NCBI GenBank assembly: GCA_017937865.1
Contig: JAGBCU010000004.1
Span: 1 to 64,000, forward strand
DNA: 64,000 bases
Direction: 5' to 3'
Source of the DNA: Clostridia bacterium
GTDB lineage: Bacteria > Bacillota > Clostridia > Oscillospirales > Acutalibacteraceae
The notes beneath the pieces are model-generated. The model searched no databases. It saw only the letters and a list, made by a program, of their open reading frames with translations, and was not told where the DNA came from. Each line of letters starts with the position of its first letter. Positions within the stretch are counted from its first letter, which is position 1. Below are positions 24,164 through 33,561 of this stretch, piece by piece. The position numbers and the translations under genes are program-made.

Positions 24164-26076
24164 TAGAACTTCCTCGCTTTTCTAAGATTTTCTTCTTTAT
24201 TTTTGTAAGCAGAGTTAACTGCTTCTTTTTCTGATGTTGAAGCAATACCTACGTGCCACCAAGCACCGTAACCGTCAGTCATAGATTTTGGTAATACTTT
24301 GATATCAATTAATGTAGAAACGTTTTGTTTCTTACTGTCAATAAGTGCTGTTTCAAGCTCTTCAAGTGTTTTTGCAGTGTATGTCTTTGCACCGTAAGCA
24401 GCAGCGTTCATAGCAAAATCGATGGGGATTAAATCGCCTAAGAGATTACCGTTTTCGTCACGCTTACGGAATTCTGTTGCAAGGTTACCGATACCGTTTG
24501 ACATCTGAAGGTTGTTAATACAACCGAAGCCTGCGTTATCAAATAAGAGAACGTTGATTTTCTTGTTTTCCTGAATTGAGGTTACAAGCTCGCTGTGAAG
24601 CATTAAATAGCTACCGTCACCGCAGAAAGCATAAACTTCCTTGTCGGGCTCTGCCATTTTAGAGCCGAGAGCACCTGCTATTTCATAACCCATACAAGAA
24701 TAGCCGTATTCCATATTGTATGAGTTAGGAGCATCTGTAGTCCACATTCTTTGCATACAACCGGGGAGTGAGCCGGCGGCAGCTACTGCAATCGCATCAT
24801 CATCAATAATTTTTCTGATTAATGCAAGTGCAGAAGTCTGTGTGATTACACCGCCGATTTTATCAACAAATTCGGGAATTGTATCCTCGTATCTCGCTTT
24901 GATAATCGGCTCGAAATCGTCTGAATACATATATTCAGAAAGCTTTGTCATTTCCTCTGACCAAGCTTTTTTGGCATCAGCAATTTCAGTAGTGTACTCG
25001 GTTTTGTATTCTTCAATCATTTCATCAAGTAATTCAATACCAAGCTTTGCATCGCAAACAGCTTTAATTGCTGAAAGCTTATATGCATCAAATCTGTCAG
25101 TATTGATAGTTGCAAATTTAGCATCTGACTTGAATAATGATTTTGAAGCAGTAGTAAAGTCAGAAAAACGTGTACCAACGCCTATAACAAGGTCGGCGTC
25201 CTTTGCAATTGTATTAGCAGAAAGGTTACCCGTAACGCCAACACCGCCTAAATTAAGCATGTGTGATGAAAGCACCGCAGATTTACCGTTCTGAGTTTCT
25301 GCAAAGGGGATATTATGCTTTTCGCAAAATGCCTCAAGAGTTCTTCCTGCTTCTGAATATCTGACACCGCCACCTGCGATTACAAGTGGCTTTTTAGCAT
25401 CGAGTAATGCAATTGCAATATCTTTGATTTCATCTTCCGCAGGGGCAATTCTTGTAATTTTATGTACTCTTTTTTCAAAGAAATAATCGGGGTAATCATA
25501 GCTTTCACCCTCAACGTCCTGACAAAGAGCGATACAAACTGCACCTGTGTTTGCAGTATCAGTTAAAACTCTCATTGCGTTCGTCATAGCTGACATAAGC
25601 TGTTCGGGTCTTACGATTCTGTCCCAATATCTGCATACGGGTTTATACGCATCGTTTGTTGTAACGCTTAATGAATAAGGTTGCTCAAATTGTTGTAAAA
25701 CAGGGTCTGGCTGACGGCAAGCAAAAGTGTCGGCAGGGAATAAAAGCAAGGGAACGTTGTTAACCGTTGCTGTTGCGGCTGCGGTTATCATATTAGCAGC
25801 ACCGGGACCTATAGAGGATGAGCATGCAATAATTTTTCTTCTGTTGTTTTGCTTTGCAAAGCTTGTGGCAACGTGTGCCATTCCTTGCTCGTTCTTACCC
25901 TGGTAAACTTTAAGTCCACCGGGGTTTTCATCAAGTGCCTGACCAAGTCCGCAAACTATTCCGTGACCGAAAACGGTAAAAATACCGTCAACGAATTTAG
26001 TTTCTTTTCCGTCAAAAGAAACGTATTGATTATCAAGGAATTTAACAAGAGCCTGGCCCATAGTCATAATTGCCAT
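24163..26076 (-). CDS. iolD: 3D-(3,5/4)-trihydroxycyclohexane-1,2-dione acylhydrolase
   Basis: Thiamine-diphosphate enzyme that opens the ring to 5-deoxy-glucuronate. Three-domain ThDP fold: an N-terminal Pyr domain with [13 protein letters not shown], the family Glu-containing region and [15 protein letters not shown]; a middle domain; and a C-terminal PP domain with the ThDP motif GDGSYLM...[11 protein letters not shown]. Length 637 fits. ATG 26076 follows AGGAGTG. Neighbouring iolB and iolE settle the identity against acetolactate synthase. Confidence 0.95.
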   Translation of the reverse strand: MAIMTMGQALVKFLDNQYVSFDGKETKFVDGIFTVFGHGIVCGLGQALDENPGGLKVYQGKNEQGMAHVATSFAKQNNRRKIIACSSSIGPGAANMITAAATATVNNVPLLLFPADTFACRQPDPVLQQFEQPYSLSVTTNDAYKPVCRYWDRIVRPEQLMSAMTNAMRVLTDTANTGAVCIALCQDVEGESYDYPDYFFEKRVHKITRIAPAEDEIKDIAIALLDAKKPLVIAGGGVRYSEAGRTLEAFCEKHNIPFAETQNGKSAVLSSHMLNLGGVGVTGNLSANTIAKDADLVIGVGTRFSDFTTASKSLFKSDAKFATINTDRFDAYKLSAIKAVCDAKLGIELLDEMIEEYKTEYTTEIADAKKAWSEEMTKLSEYMYSDDFEPIIKARYEDTIPEFVDKIGGVITQTSALALIRKIIDDDAIAVAAAGSLPGCMQRMWTTDAPNSYNMEYGYSCMGYEIAGALGSKMAEPDKEVYAFCGDGSYLMLHSELVTSIQENKKINVLLFDNAGFGCINNLQMSNGIGNLATEFRKRDENGNLLGDLIPIDFAMNAAAYGAKTYTAKTLEELETALIDSKKQNVSTLIDIKVLPKSMTDGYGAWWHVGIASTSEKEAVNSAYKNKEENLRKARKF

Positions 26077-26108
26077 TTATAATCACTCCTTAGAGTTTAT
26101 TACTGAAT

Positions 26109-26876
26109 TTACTTTGTTAACCATTGATGCTCGTCTGAAACGAATCTTGTTGTTTTAAACCAAGGGTCGTTATCAATATGACGTATCATCCATATATAAC
26201 ACATTTCGTAACCCGGGGCTACAACTTGTTGATGGTCTTTACCATCGGGGATAAATACAGCACTACCCTGAACGCTCTTATAAACATCGTCACCGACGAA
26301 TGCAGCTCCAAAGCCCTGAGGCTTATCAAACTGATAATAGTAAACCTCCGGTTGAGGGTGGTGGTGCGGGGGATAGCTTGACCATCTGCCCGGTTGGTTA
26401 TAAACCTCACCTAAAACCATATTTGAGTAAGGTGCATTATCGTAATCAAAGACAGTAGAAACTATTCTGTAGCCCGTGCCTTCCCATTGGTCTTTGCCAA
26501 AGTGCTGATACAAAATCATATCAGGAGTATAGAATACGGGTGTGAACATAATATCGTTATCTGTTTGTTGAATAAGTATTTCACTTTCCTTATTCGCTTT
26601 AATTGAAACCTCTGTGCATTTCGGTACATGTAAGCAGTAAGCAGCTTTAACAAAAGGTGTTTCTCTCGTCATAGCTTTTGTTTCACCGTTCCAAGAAATT
26701 TCAACATCACCCTGAAGAATTAAGAAAGCAGTTTCACATTCTTCACTATAAAGAGCAAAAGCTTCATCAACGTCAAGCTTTTTAACCTTGATATTCATAT
26801 TCATATCAGAGTGCTTACCGCCGATTTCGCATAACACTCTTTCGTTGTTTTCGTTATAGTTTATTATTTCAAACAT
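26109..26876 (-). CDS. iolB: 5-deoxy-glucuronate isomerase
   Basis: Isomerises 5-deoxy-glucuronate to 5-dehydro-2-deoxy-gluconate. Double cupin of 255 residues; the metal-binding cupin has SSYPPHHHPQPEVYYY and, towards the end, GKDHQQVVAPGYEMCYIWM, both standard for IolB. ATG 26876 follows GGAGAT. Located between iolD and the SanA-like gene in the operon. Confidence 0.95.
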   Translation of the reverse strand: MFEIINYNENNERVLCEIGGKHSDMNMNIKVKKLDVDEAFALYSEECETAFLILQGDVEISWNGETKAMTRETPFVKAAYCLHVPKCTEVSIKANKESEILIQQTDNDIMFTPVFYTPDMILYQHFGKDQWEGTGYRIVSTVFDYDNAPYSNMVLGEVYNQPGRWSSYPPHHHPQPEVYYYQFDKPQGFGAAFVGDDVYKSVQGSAVFIPDGKDHQQVVAPGYEMCYIWMIRHIDNDPWFKTTRFVSDEHQWLTK

Positions 26877-26888
26877 CTGTAAATCTCC

Positions 26889-27569
26889 TTAGACTTTATC
26901 GTCGGTAAGCTCACCGCTTAAATATATCGGGATTTCTTCACCTAAATACGTGGGCTCAGGCTTGAATAAGCACCATACAAAATCCTTACATCTTGCAAGA
27001 GCTTCACGGGAGTTGTTATAAGTTCTTACAAAGATATCGTAATTATACTGACCGTCTGCCGGAACTCCGTAAGCATCAAGTCCTAATTTACGAGCGTTAT
27101 AAACGGCTCTGTAAAGATGGTATTTCTGGGTAACAATAATTACCTTTTTTACACCAAAAACGTCTCTTGCACGGTACATTGATTCGTAAGTTGAAAAGCC
27201 CGCGTGGTCCATAAAGACTGTATCAGCTTCAACCCCGCTATCAACGGCAAAGCCCTTCATAACGTTTACTTCGTCGTATTCATCTCTGCCGTGGTCACCG
27301 CTCATAAGAATTCTGTCGGTACAACCTGTATTGTAAACCTCAATACCTCTGTTTAGGCGTTCTTCAAGCATATGAGAAGGGGAGTTGCCCCAAACACCTG
27401 CACCTAACACAAGCACGCAATCATATTCTTCAAGTGAAGCCTCGTCAACACTAATAATATATCTGTTGGAAAACTCAAACATATATGCGTTGATAAGTAT
27501 AGGTATCTGCACGACTAAGAAACCGACTAAAAGACAGACGGAAATTATTCTTCTAAATTTAGCAGTCAT
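26889..27569 (-). CDS. SanA/YdcF-like DUF218-family membrane protein
   Basis: One N-terminal membrane segment (about 9-28), then an outer domain of the DUF218 fold: CVLVLGAGVWGNSPSHMLEERLNRGIE, LMSGDHGRDEYDEVNVMKGF, STYESMYRARD and TQKYHLYRAVYNARKLG. SanA of E. coli affects vancomycin entry, and other relatives are linked to envelope or cofactor biology; the biochemical function is unknown. The surprise is its position inside the inositol operon, four bases after iolC and 12 before iolB, so it is transcribed with the pathway. Confidence 0.85.
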   Translation of the reverse strand: MTAKFRRIISVCLLVGFLVVQIPILINAYMFEFSNRYIISVDEASLEEYDCVLVLGAGVWGNSPSHMLEERLNRGIEVYNTGCTDRILMSGDHGRDEYDEVNVMKGFAVDSGVEADTVFMDHAGFSTYESMYRARDVFGVKKVIIVTQKYHLYRAVYNARKLGLDAYGVPADGQYNYDIFVRTYNNSREALARCKDFVWCLFKPEPTYLGEEIPIYLSGELTDDKV

Positions 27570-27572
27570 ATT

Positions 27573-28589
27573 TTAACCTCTTGCAATCATCTCTCCGTAT
27601 TCTTCTTTTTCCTTTTTGATAAATTCTTTTACAGCTTCAACTGATGGCATATCTTGTGAACAAGCGTGACTTGCAACAAGCATAGCCGCAGATGCAGAGC
27701 CGAATTCAAGAGCATCAATAATTTCCCAACCCTCGAAAAGTCCGTATAAAAATGCAGATGCATAACCATCGCCGCCACCGAAGGATTTTAAGAGCTTAAC
27801 GGGGAATGGTTTGATATTGTAGCTTTCACCGTCGTTTGTGTATGCAGTTGAGCCTTCCTTACCGTGTTTGACAATAACAATTTTTGCACCCTGCTTATGC
27901 CAGTAATCAGCACTTGTTGTGTCTGTACCGTCAAGACCGATAAGCTTTTCTGTAAGGTCAAATTCTTCTCTCGAACCAAGAATTATATCAGTATACTTTG
28001 CAACCGTTGAGTAATAAATTGCAATTTCATCTGAATTCTTCCAGTTATATGCACGGTAGTCAATATCGAATATTACCGGTATATTATTTTTCTTTGCAAG
28101 AATTGTTGCCTTAAGAGCAGCTTCTCTTGATGGACTCTCGCAAAGAGCAGTACCTGATATAAGAAGCGCTTTTGATTTCTTTATGTAATCCTCATCAATA
28201 TCTTCAACAGAAACCTTTAAGTCGGCGGCATCGTTTCTATACATAAGGATTGAGCTTTCAGTTTCAGAAAGAATTTCTGTAAAAGTGAGACCTATTTTTT
28301 CACCGTTTGTGCAACGTGTGATATGTGAGCAATCGATACCCTCATTTTTAAAGAAATTCTCAACGAAGGTTCCTAATTCGTCATCAGAAACCTTTGCAAA
28401 GAAACCGCATTTTTTCCCTAGTCTTGAAAGACCAACTGCAATATTTGCAGGAGAGCCACCTAAATATTTTTTGAATGTTGTGCTTTGAGAAAGGGGACAG
28501 TAATAATCAGTAGGATTAAAGTCTACTGCGACACGACCTAAAAGGATTAAGTCAAATTCTTTGCTGTTGTCAAATTCAATATATTTCAT
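27573..28589 (-). CDS. iolC: 5-dehydro-2-deoxygluconokinase
   Basis: PfkB-family sugar kinase that phosphorylates 5-dehydro-2-deoxy-gluconate at C6. Seen: the FDLILLGRVAVDFNPT start that marks IolC, GGSPANIAVGLSRLGKK, the PfkB signature ending near SFGGGDGYASAFLYGL with the anion hole and catalytic Asp, and the nucleotide-site KHGKEGS. 338 residues is typical. ATG follows GGAGAG. Between iolJ and the SanA-like gene. Confidence 0.94.
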   Translation of the reverse strand: MKYIEFDNSKEFDLILLGRVAVDFNPTDYYCPLSQSTTFKKYLGGSPANIAVGLSRLGKKCGFFAKVSDDELGTFVENFFKNEGIDCSHITRCTNGEKIGLTFTEILSETESSILMYRNDAADLKVSVEDIDEDYIKKSKALLISGTALCESPSREAALKATILAKKNNIPVIFDIDYRAYNWKNSDEIAIYYSTVAKYTDIILGSREEFDLTEKLIGLDGTDTTSADYWHKQGAKIVIVKHGKEGSTAYTNDGESYNIKPFPVKLLKSFGGGDGYASAFLYGLFEGWEIIDALEFGSASAAMLVASHACSQDMPSVEAVKEFIKKEKEEYGEMIARG

Positions 28590-28604
28590 AGTTAACTCTC
28601 CAGT

Positions 28605-29444
28605 TCATATAGTTTCCATATTAAATATTTTTATATGTTTTTTAACGTTTTCGTATACTGCGTCCTGCATAGCCTGAGATAATTTAAAGTAGTTAACACC
28701 GTCTGCGTTACACATAGCTTTTGCGGCATTAGTTACTGCATCAAAGCTTGCGGTTGCAATATTTGTTTTTCTTATGCCGTTTCTTATACATTCCTGAAAA
28801 TCCTCGGGAGTGATACCGGTACCGCCGTGAAGAACAAGAGGGGTTTTGCAAGCGGCGTTAATAGCCTTAAGAACATCGAATCTTAATTTCGGTGCAACGG
28901 GATAGTTACCGTGAGCATTACCGATAGCGACCGCTAAAGCATCGATATTTGTTTCAAGGCAAAATTTTATAGCTGAAAGAGGGTCAGTACATTGAATTTC
29001 ATGAGTTTTACCGCCACCTTCGTTGCCACCGACAACACCTAATTCAGCTTCAACTGAAGCACCGTATTCGGATGCAAGCTCAACAACTTCTTGAGTTAGC
29101 TCGATGTTTTCTTCAATTGGAAGAAGAGAACCGTCGAGCATGACTGATGAAAAACCAAGGTCAAGGGCTTGCTCAACAGTTTCGTAATTTAAACCGTGGT
29201 CAAGATGTACGCATATATCTACTTCACTGTTTTCAGCTGCTGCAACCATCATAGGACCGATAATATCTAAAGGCGAGGTAGGTAATCTTACCTCGGCAAT
29301 TTGAAGGATGATCGGTGTATTAAGTTCTTCAGCAGCTCTTACAGCACCTAAAACCATTTCCATATTACCAACTGAAAAAGCACCAACGGAAACTTTTTTC
29401 TCGCTGGCAGAGGTCAGTAATTCTTTTAAAGTAACTATAGCCAT
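28605..29444 (-). CDS. iolJ: 6-phospho-5-dehydro-2-deoxy-D-gluconate aldolase
   Basis: Class II (zinc) aldolase that splits the IolC product into dihydroxyacetone phosphate and malonate semialdehyde. Seen: VHLDHGLNYETVEQAL with a zinc-ligand His, VEAELGVVGG, AIGNAHGNYP and LHGGTGI, the fructose-bisphosphate aldolase class II signature. FBP aldolase (Fba) is the nearest alternative, but the operon position supports IolJ. It is the first gene of the operon. ATG 29444 follows AGAGGT. Confidence 0.9.
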   Translation of the reverse strand: MAIVTLKELLTSASEKKVSVGAFSVGNMEMVLGAVRAAEELNTPIILQIAEVRLPTSPLDIIGPMMVAAAENSEVDICVHLDHGLNYETVEQALDLGFSSVMLDGSLLPIEENIELTQEVVELASEYGASVEAELGVVGGNEGGGKTHEIQCTDPLSAIKFCLETNIDALAVAIGNAHGNYPVAPKLRFDVLKAINAACKTPLVLHGGTGITPEDFQECIRNGIRKTNIATASFDAVTNAAKAMCNADGVNYFKLSQAMQDAVYENVKKHIKIFNMETI

Positions 29445-29601
29445 AAGTTTACCTCTGAATTCAAAAATATATATTAAATATTACAACAAATTGTTAGATA
29501 AATCAATATTAATGTAATTATTTATATTAAAAACATTATAAGCATTTTTTTGTTTAAAGTGCCAAAATTTCAATATTGGAAAAATGCAAAAAAATGTATA
29601 A
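29445..29601 (-). promoter_or_regulatory. Inositol operon leader with a candidate promoter (boxes at 29535-29565)
   Basis: On the minus strand TATAAT (29540-29535) lies 19 bases after TTGGCA (29565-29560), a modest sigma-A match that would give a leader of about 84 bases to iolJ. The rest is AT-rich without an open frame. No regulator gene is beside it. Confidence 0.35.
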
Positions 29602-29645
29602 AAACACAGACAACCGTTCAAATTCGTGAACGGTTGTCTGTGTTT
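29602..29645 (-). terminator. Perfect 19-bp inverted repeat upstream of the inositol operon; terminator-like on the minus strand
   Basis: AAACACAGACAACCGTTCA (29602-29620) and its exact complement (29627-29645) flank a 6-base loop. On the minus strand the stem ends in T residues and is followed by TTATACATTTTTTT, so it looks like a terminator or attenuator; on the plus strand no T run follows. A second repeat AAAGTTA / TAACTTT sits at 29650-29672. No minus-strand gene lies directly upstream, so it may instead be an operator or attenuator of the inositol operon. The rest of 29646-29777 holds no gene I can see. Confidence 0.6.
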
Positions 29646-29777
29646 GCGTAAAGTTATTGGCGTATTAACTTTAAACTAATATTATCACTCTTCAGCCTTA
29701 AAATCAAGTATAAATTTGTCGTTAAAATGCACAAATATCATGTGTTAAAATTATGCAATTCTATCTTTTTACTTTGA

Positions 29778-29806
29778 TTGAATTTTAAATTTCTATATGA
29801 TAAAAT
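29778..29806 (+). promoter_or_regulatory. Sigma-A promoter of the YhhN-like gene
   Basis: TTGAAT (29778-29783), 17 bases, TAAAAT (29801-29806); predicted start about 15 bases before the coding region. Confidence 0.5.
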
Positions 29807-29828
29807 TATTTTGAGGAGTGACTGTATA

Positions 29829-30536
29829 ATGTATATTATTTTTTTAACTATCGGTCTTGTTTTAACAACAGTTTTCACTATCAAACGTACCTATAAAAGT
29901 TCACCCTGTTTGGTAATGCTGAAGGCATTATCCAGTGCGTTTTTTATATTTACAGCAATTTCAGCTTTTGTATTCAATAATAACGTGCCTCTTTTGGTTG
30001 GTGTTCCGGCGGTTATTGGTGCAGTTTTCGGTCTTCTCGGTGATATTTCGTTAGATTTAAAATATGTTTATCCTCAAGACCATGGCGTTTATTTAAAAGG
30101 CGGTTTTACAGCTTTCTCAATCGGGCACTTGTTTTATATAGTTTCAATATTTTTTAGCTATGAGCTTTCTTTCGGTAATTTTGCTTATGCGTTATTCGGC
30201 TTAGTTGCTCTTATAATTTCTGTGCCCGTTACCGAGAAATTAATGAAGCTCGATTATAATAAATTTAAACTCATAACTATAATGTATTCCGCTATTTTAG
30301 GTTTCACCGATGCTCTGAGCTTCAGCGTTATATTTACAGAAGGAGTATCAGTACATACCGTTTTACATAGCGTTGGTTTAACGTTATTCCTCTTGTCTGA
30401 TGCCGTACTATCGGGGCTTTATTTCGCAAAGGATGAGAAAAAGAGGAAAAGCAGACCTTCTATTATCATAAACCACATTTTTTACTATTCAGCTCAGTAT
30501 ATTCTTGCCGTTTCGTTGGCTTTTTACAGAGGTTAA
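29829..30536 (+). CDS. YhhN-family membrane protein (lysoplasmalogenase-like)
   Basis: About eight membrane segments in 235 residues. Family marks seen: FGLLGDISLDL near residue 70, GGFTAFSIGHLFYI with the conserved Gly/His, and a late LFLLSDAVLSGLY. TMEM86/YhhN proteins of animals and some bacteria split the vinyl ether bond of lysoplasmalogens; many clostridia make plasmalogens, so a lipid role is plausible but unproved here. ATG 29829 follows GAGGAGTGA; the frame is open back to 29778 but that lies on the promoter. The next gene starts two bases after its stop. Confidence 0.75.
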   Translation: MYIIFLTIGLVLTTVFTIKRTYKSSPCLVMLKALSSAFFIFTAISAFVFNNNVPLLVGVPAVIGAVFGLLGDISLDLKYVYPQDHGVYLKGGFTAFSIGHLFYIVSIFFSYELSFGNFAYALFGLVALIISVPVTEKLMKLDYNKFKLITIMYSAILGFTDALSFSVIFTEGVSVHTVLHSVGLTLFLLSDAVLSGLYFAKDEKKRKSRPSIIINHIFYYSAQYILAVSLAFYRG

Positions 30537-30538
30537 AA

Positions 30539-31699
30539 ATGATAACAGAAAAATTATATTATAACAATTCTTATATAAATGAATTCAGTGCAGTTGTCCT
30601 ATCGTGTGATGCCTGCACTGACGGTTTTTTTGTAACACTTGATAAAACTGCCTTTTTCCCTGAAGGGGGCGGACAAAAAGCTGATAATGGCTATATAGGC
30701 GATGTATTCGTTAAGGATGTTCAAGAGGAAAGCGGTAAGATATTACATTTCGTTGATAAAGCGCTGTCTGTTGGTGGTGAATATCTTTGTAAATTAAATT
30801 GGCAACAACGTTTTAACAGAATGCAAAATCACAGTGGCGAGCATATTGTTTCGGGTATTGTTAATTCCTTATACGGTTATGATAACGTTGGCTTTCATAT
30901 GGAAGAGGATTACGTAACTATTGATTTTAACGGCGAATTAACCCGAGAACAGCTTGATGAAATTGAAGATAAAGTCAATTATGCGATATATAAGAATTAC
31001 AGTATTAATTGTTGGTTTCCCGATCAAACTGAGCTTTCAGGATTAGATTACAGAAGTAAACTTGAGTTAACCGAAAATGTAAGGCTTGTCAGCATTGAAA
31101 ATACTGATTTGTGTGCTTGTTGTGCACCTCACGTTAAAAGTACAGGTGAGGTAGGAATTGTTAAAATTCTCGATTTTATGCGCCACAGAGGCGGTATTAG
31201 GTTAGTAATGAAAGCGGGTTTTAAAGCTCTTTTAGATTACCGTGAAAAATACAGGAGTGTTTACGATATATCAAATCTTCTTTCTGCAAAACAGCCTGAA
31301 GTTTTTAACGCAGTTGAACGTGTTTATAACGAGGTTGATGACGTTAACAGAGAGCTGTATAATTTCAAGCATAAGGTTGCAGAATCAGATAAAAATAACT
31401 TAATTTATTCGGGTAACATTTCTTATTTTATATCTTCATTTTATGATACTGATATGATGAGAAATCTTGTGAATTACGGTATGGAAAAATCATCTCTTTC
31501 TTTAGCTTTTTCGGGTGAAGATGAAAATGGTTATTCTTATATTGCGGGTAGTAATTCTCTTGATATGAAAAATGTTGCAAGGTCAATAAACTCTAGCCTT
31601 AACGGCAGGGGTGGCGGAAGGGATACTATGATTCAAGGTAAGGTTTCTGCCACTAAAGAGCAAATAGTAAATTATCTCGAAAATAACGAGTGGAGATGA
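30539..31699 (+). CDS. AlaX-like alanyl-tRNA editing protein with DHHA1 domain
   Basis: Free-standing relative of the AlaRS editing half; removes Ser or Gly wrongly attached to tRNA-Ala. Seen: FFPEGGGQKADNG, the zinc/active-site motif NHSGEHI (HxxxH) and CACCAPHV with the Cys/His pair, then a coiled region (about 240-290) and a C-terminal DHHA1-type segment ending in RGGGRDTMIQG. 386 residues matches the long AlaX type. Starts at ATG 30539 two bases after the YhhN-like gene; the MBL-fold gene follows after four bases. Confidence 0.9.
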   Translation: MITEKLYYNNSYINEFSAVVLSCDACTDGFFVTLDKTAFFPEGGGQKADNGYIGDVFVKDVQEESGKILHFVDKALSVGGEYLCKLNWQQRFNRMQNHSGEHIVSGIVNSLYGYDNVGFHMEEDYVTIDFNGELTREQLDEIEDKVNYAIYKNYSINCWFPDQTELSGLDYRSKLELTENVRLVSIENTDLCACCAPHVKSTGEVGIVKILDFMRHRGGIRLVMKAGFKALLDYREKYRSVYDISNLLSAKQPEVFNAVERVYNEVDDVNRELYNFKHKVAESDKNNLIYSGNISYFISSFYDTDMMRNLVNYGMEKSSLSLAFSGEDENGYSYIAGSNSLDMKNVARSINSSLNGRGGGRDTMIQGKVSATKEQIVNYLENNEWR

Positions 31700-31703
31700 G
31701 CTT

Positions 31704-33011
31704 GTGAGCTTTGTTAATGATGTTATTAATTTTATAGATTTTGCCGATGCTTTAATATATGAATCGGCTACTGATTGTGACTTGGCACTATTTGAAAATT
31801 CAAGTAAATCTGATTATGAAGATAAATGCACTTTGATTGAAAACAACGGCTTCAATTTAATTAACGAAAACACTGTTTCTGATAATTATTTTAAATTCTA
31901 TAAAAATGATTCTTTGTTTATCGGTATCGGATTCTTTTCAAACGATTCAACAATTAGATTGTTTGTCGATAAAAAGTTAGAATTACCTATATTTAACCCT
32001 TGTGATAGCTTAAAAAATGTTTCTGTAACAACTCTTTGGCAGTTTGAGGTTGACCATAGGCTTATTGACTGTGGAATGTGCTACATTATAAGAACCTGCA
32101 CGGGTGCATTTTTTATAATTGACAGTGCTCATACATATTCAATTAATGACTGTGAAAGAATTCACGACTTTTTAAGAGAAAGAACACCTGACGGTGAAAA
32201 AATCCATATAGCAGGCTGGTTTATTTCCCACGGTCACGAGGATCATACAGCACAGTTTATGAATTACCTTAAATTCTTTATGAAAGATACGGTAATTGAT
32301 AAAATTTACTTTAATTTTGTTAGTATGGACCATCGTGACGGCGGTGAATGGATGCAATCACACAGAGGCTATGATAATATGATGTATAGCTTACTTGAAA
32401 AACATCCTGAAACACCGTGGGTAAGGCTTCATACAGGCGAAAGCTTTTATGTTGATAACCTTAAATTTGACGTTTTATGCTCTCATGAAGACGTTTTTCC
32501 GCGTGATAACAGTAATTATAATGATTCATCAGTTGTTCTTATGATGACTGCAGAAAATACAAAGGTTCTTTTCCCCGGTGATGCAGGACACGAAGAAAGC
32601 TATATTCTTGAAGCAAGATATCCTGAATATTTAAAGTCTGATATTGTTCAACAGGCTCACCACGGTCATTTTGGCACAACTGAAAATTTCTATAGATTAG
32701 TTGATGCAAGTATTGCTCTTTTTCCCGTAACACAAATTAAATTTGACGAGGAATTGCATAATTATAGGGCTAATGAGGTGTCAATTGAGATTGCAGATGC
32801 TTATTACATAGCTTCAAACGGTACTGTTGAAATACCTCTTCCTTATGTCAAAGGTAACATAAAGGTTTACCCGGATGAAACCTTTGAAAGCTTTAGCGGT
32901 GTTTATAATCTCTGGTCGTATGAATACACAAAAGAATATAAAGAAAAGCTTTATAAGGAGTATTTAGAAAGAGGCGGAAAACCTCTTGAAGAATACAAAA
33001 ATGGTTTTTAA
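31704..33011 (+). CDS. MBL-fold metallohydrolase of unknown substrate
   Basis: After about 100 residues of unassigned N-terminal domain, a metallo-beta-lactamase fold begins near GMCYIIRTCTGAFFIIDSAH. Metal-binding motif SHGHEDHT (HxHxDH), later FPGDAGHEES with the bridging Asp, and QQAHHGHFGT with the last His. It resembles ComEC-like/hydrolase MBL proteins without the membrane part and has no signal peptide, so it is cytosolic. GTG 31704 follows GGAG. Co-transcribed with the AlaX-like and YgjP-like genes. Function not known. Confidence 0.82.
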   Translation: MSFVNDVINFIDFADALIYESATDCDLALFENSSKSDYEDKCTLIENNGFNLINENTVSDNYFKFYKNDSLFIGIGFFSNDSTIRLFVDKKLELPIFNPCDSLKNVSVTTLWQFEVDHRLIDCGMCYIIRTCTGAFFIIDSAHTYSINDCERIHDFLRERTPDGEKIHIAGWFISHGHEDHTAQFMNYLKFFMKDTVIDKIYFNFVSMDHRDGGEWMQSHRGYDNMMYSLLEKHPETPWVRLHTGESFYVDNLKFDVLCSHEDVFPRDNSNYNDSSVVLMMTAENTKVLFPGDAGHEESYILEARYPEYLKSDIVQQAHHGHFGTTENFYRLVDASIALFPVTQIKFDEELHNYRANEVSIEIADAYYIASNGTVEIPLPYVKGNIKVYPDETFESFSGVYNLWSYEYTKEYKEKLYKEYLERGGKPLEEYKNGF

Positions 33012-33013
33012 AT

Positions 33014-33526
33014 ATGATTTTTGAGTATAAAATTATTCGTTCAAGCAGAAAAACTGTTTCGATTCAAGTTGATGCTGATTGTAATATTACTGTAAGAGCT
33101 CCTTATAAAATATCTGAAAGGGAGATAGAAGAATTCGTTTCAGATAAAAAGGAATGGCTTGAAAAGGCTGTTTTAAAGCAAATGAACTGTAACAGAAATA
33201 AAAAAGAATATACTGAAGACGAGATTAAGATATTGAGAGAAAAGGCGAAAACAGTTTTGCCGGAAAAGGTGAAATATTATTCTTCCATTATGGACGTTTA
33301 TCCGAAAAGTATTAAAATTAACTCAGCAAAAAAGCGTTACGGCTCTTGCTCGGGTGAAAACAATATAAATTTTTCGCTTTTTCTTATGGATACGGATGAA
33401 AGATTTATTGATTACGTTGTTGTTCACGAATTAGCCCACATCAAGCATCATAACCACAGCAAAGCTTTTTACGGGTTTATTGAAAGCTTTATGCCCGATT
33501 ATAAAGAAAGAAAAAAGCTGGGTTAA
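33014..33526 (+). CDS. YgjP-like (DUF45, SprT-type) zinc metalloprotein
   Basis: 170-residue protein with the gluzincin motif HELAHIKHHNHSKAF near the C-terminus and the family start YKIIRSSRKTVSIQVDAD, VRAPYKIS and KRYGSCS. YgjP-family members were annotated as metallopeptidases, and a UTP pyrophosphatase activity has been reported for E. coli YgjP; activity here is undecided. ATG two bases after the MBL gene stop. Confidence 0.85.
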   Translation: MIFEYKIIRSSRKTVSIQVDADCNITVRAPYKISEREIEEFVSDKKEWLEKAVLKQMNCNRNKKEYTEDEIKILREKAKTVLPEKVKYYSSIMDVYPKSIKINSAKKRYGSCSGENNINFSLFLMDTDERFIDYVVVHELAHIKHHNHSKAFYGFIESFMPDYKERKKLG

Positions 33527-33561
33527 GAATATAATTCAGCTTAATTGAAGGAGTGTAGGGG

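Noticed and set aside
24716-25294. 192-codon plus-strand frame opposite iolD
   Set aside because: Shadow of iolD codon use; no ribosome site, no family features, and iolD is certain.
29445-29777. Possible regulator (IolR-like) gene in the inositol control region
   Set aside because: No open frame of useful length with a ribosome site on either strand.
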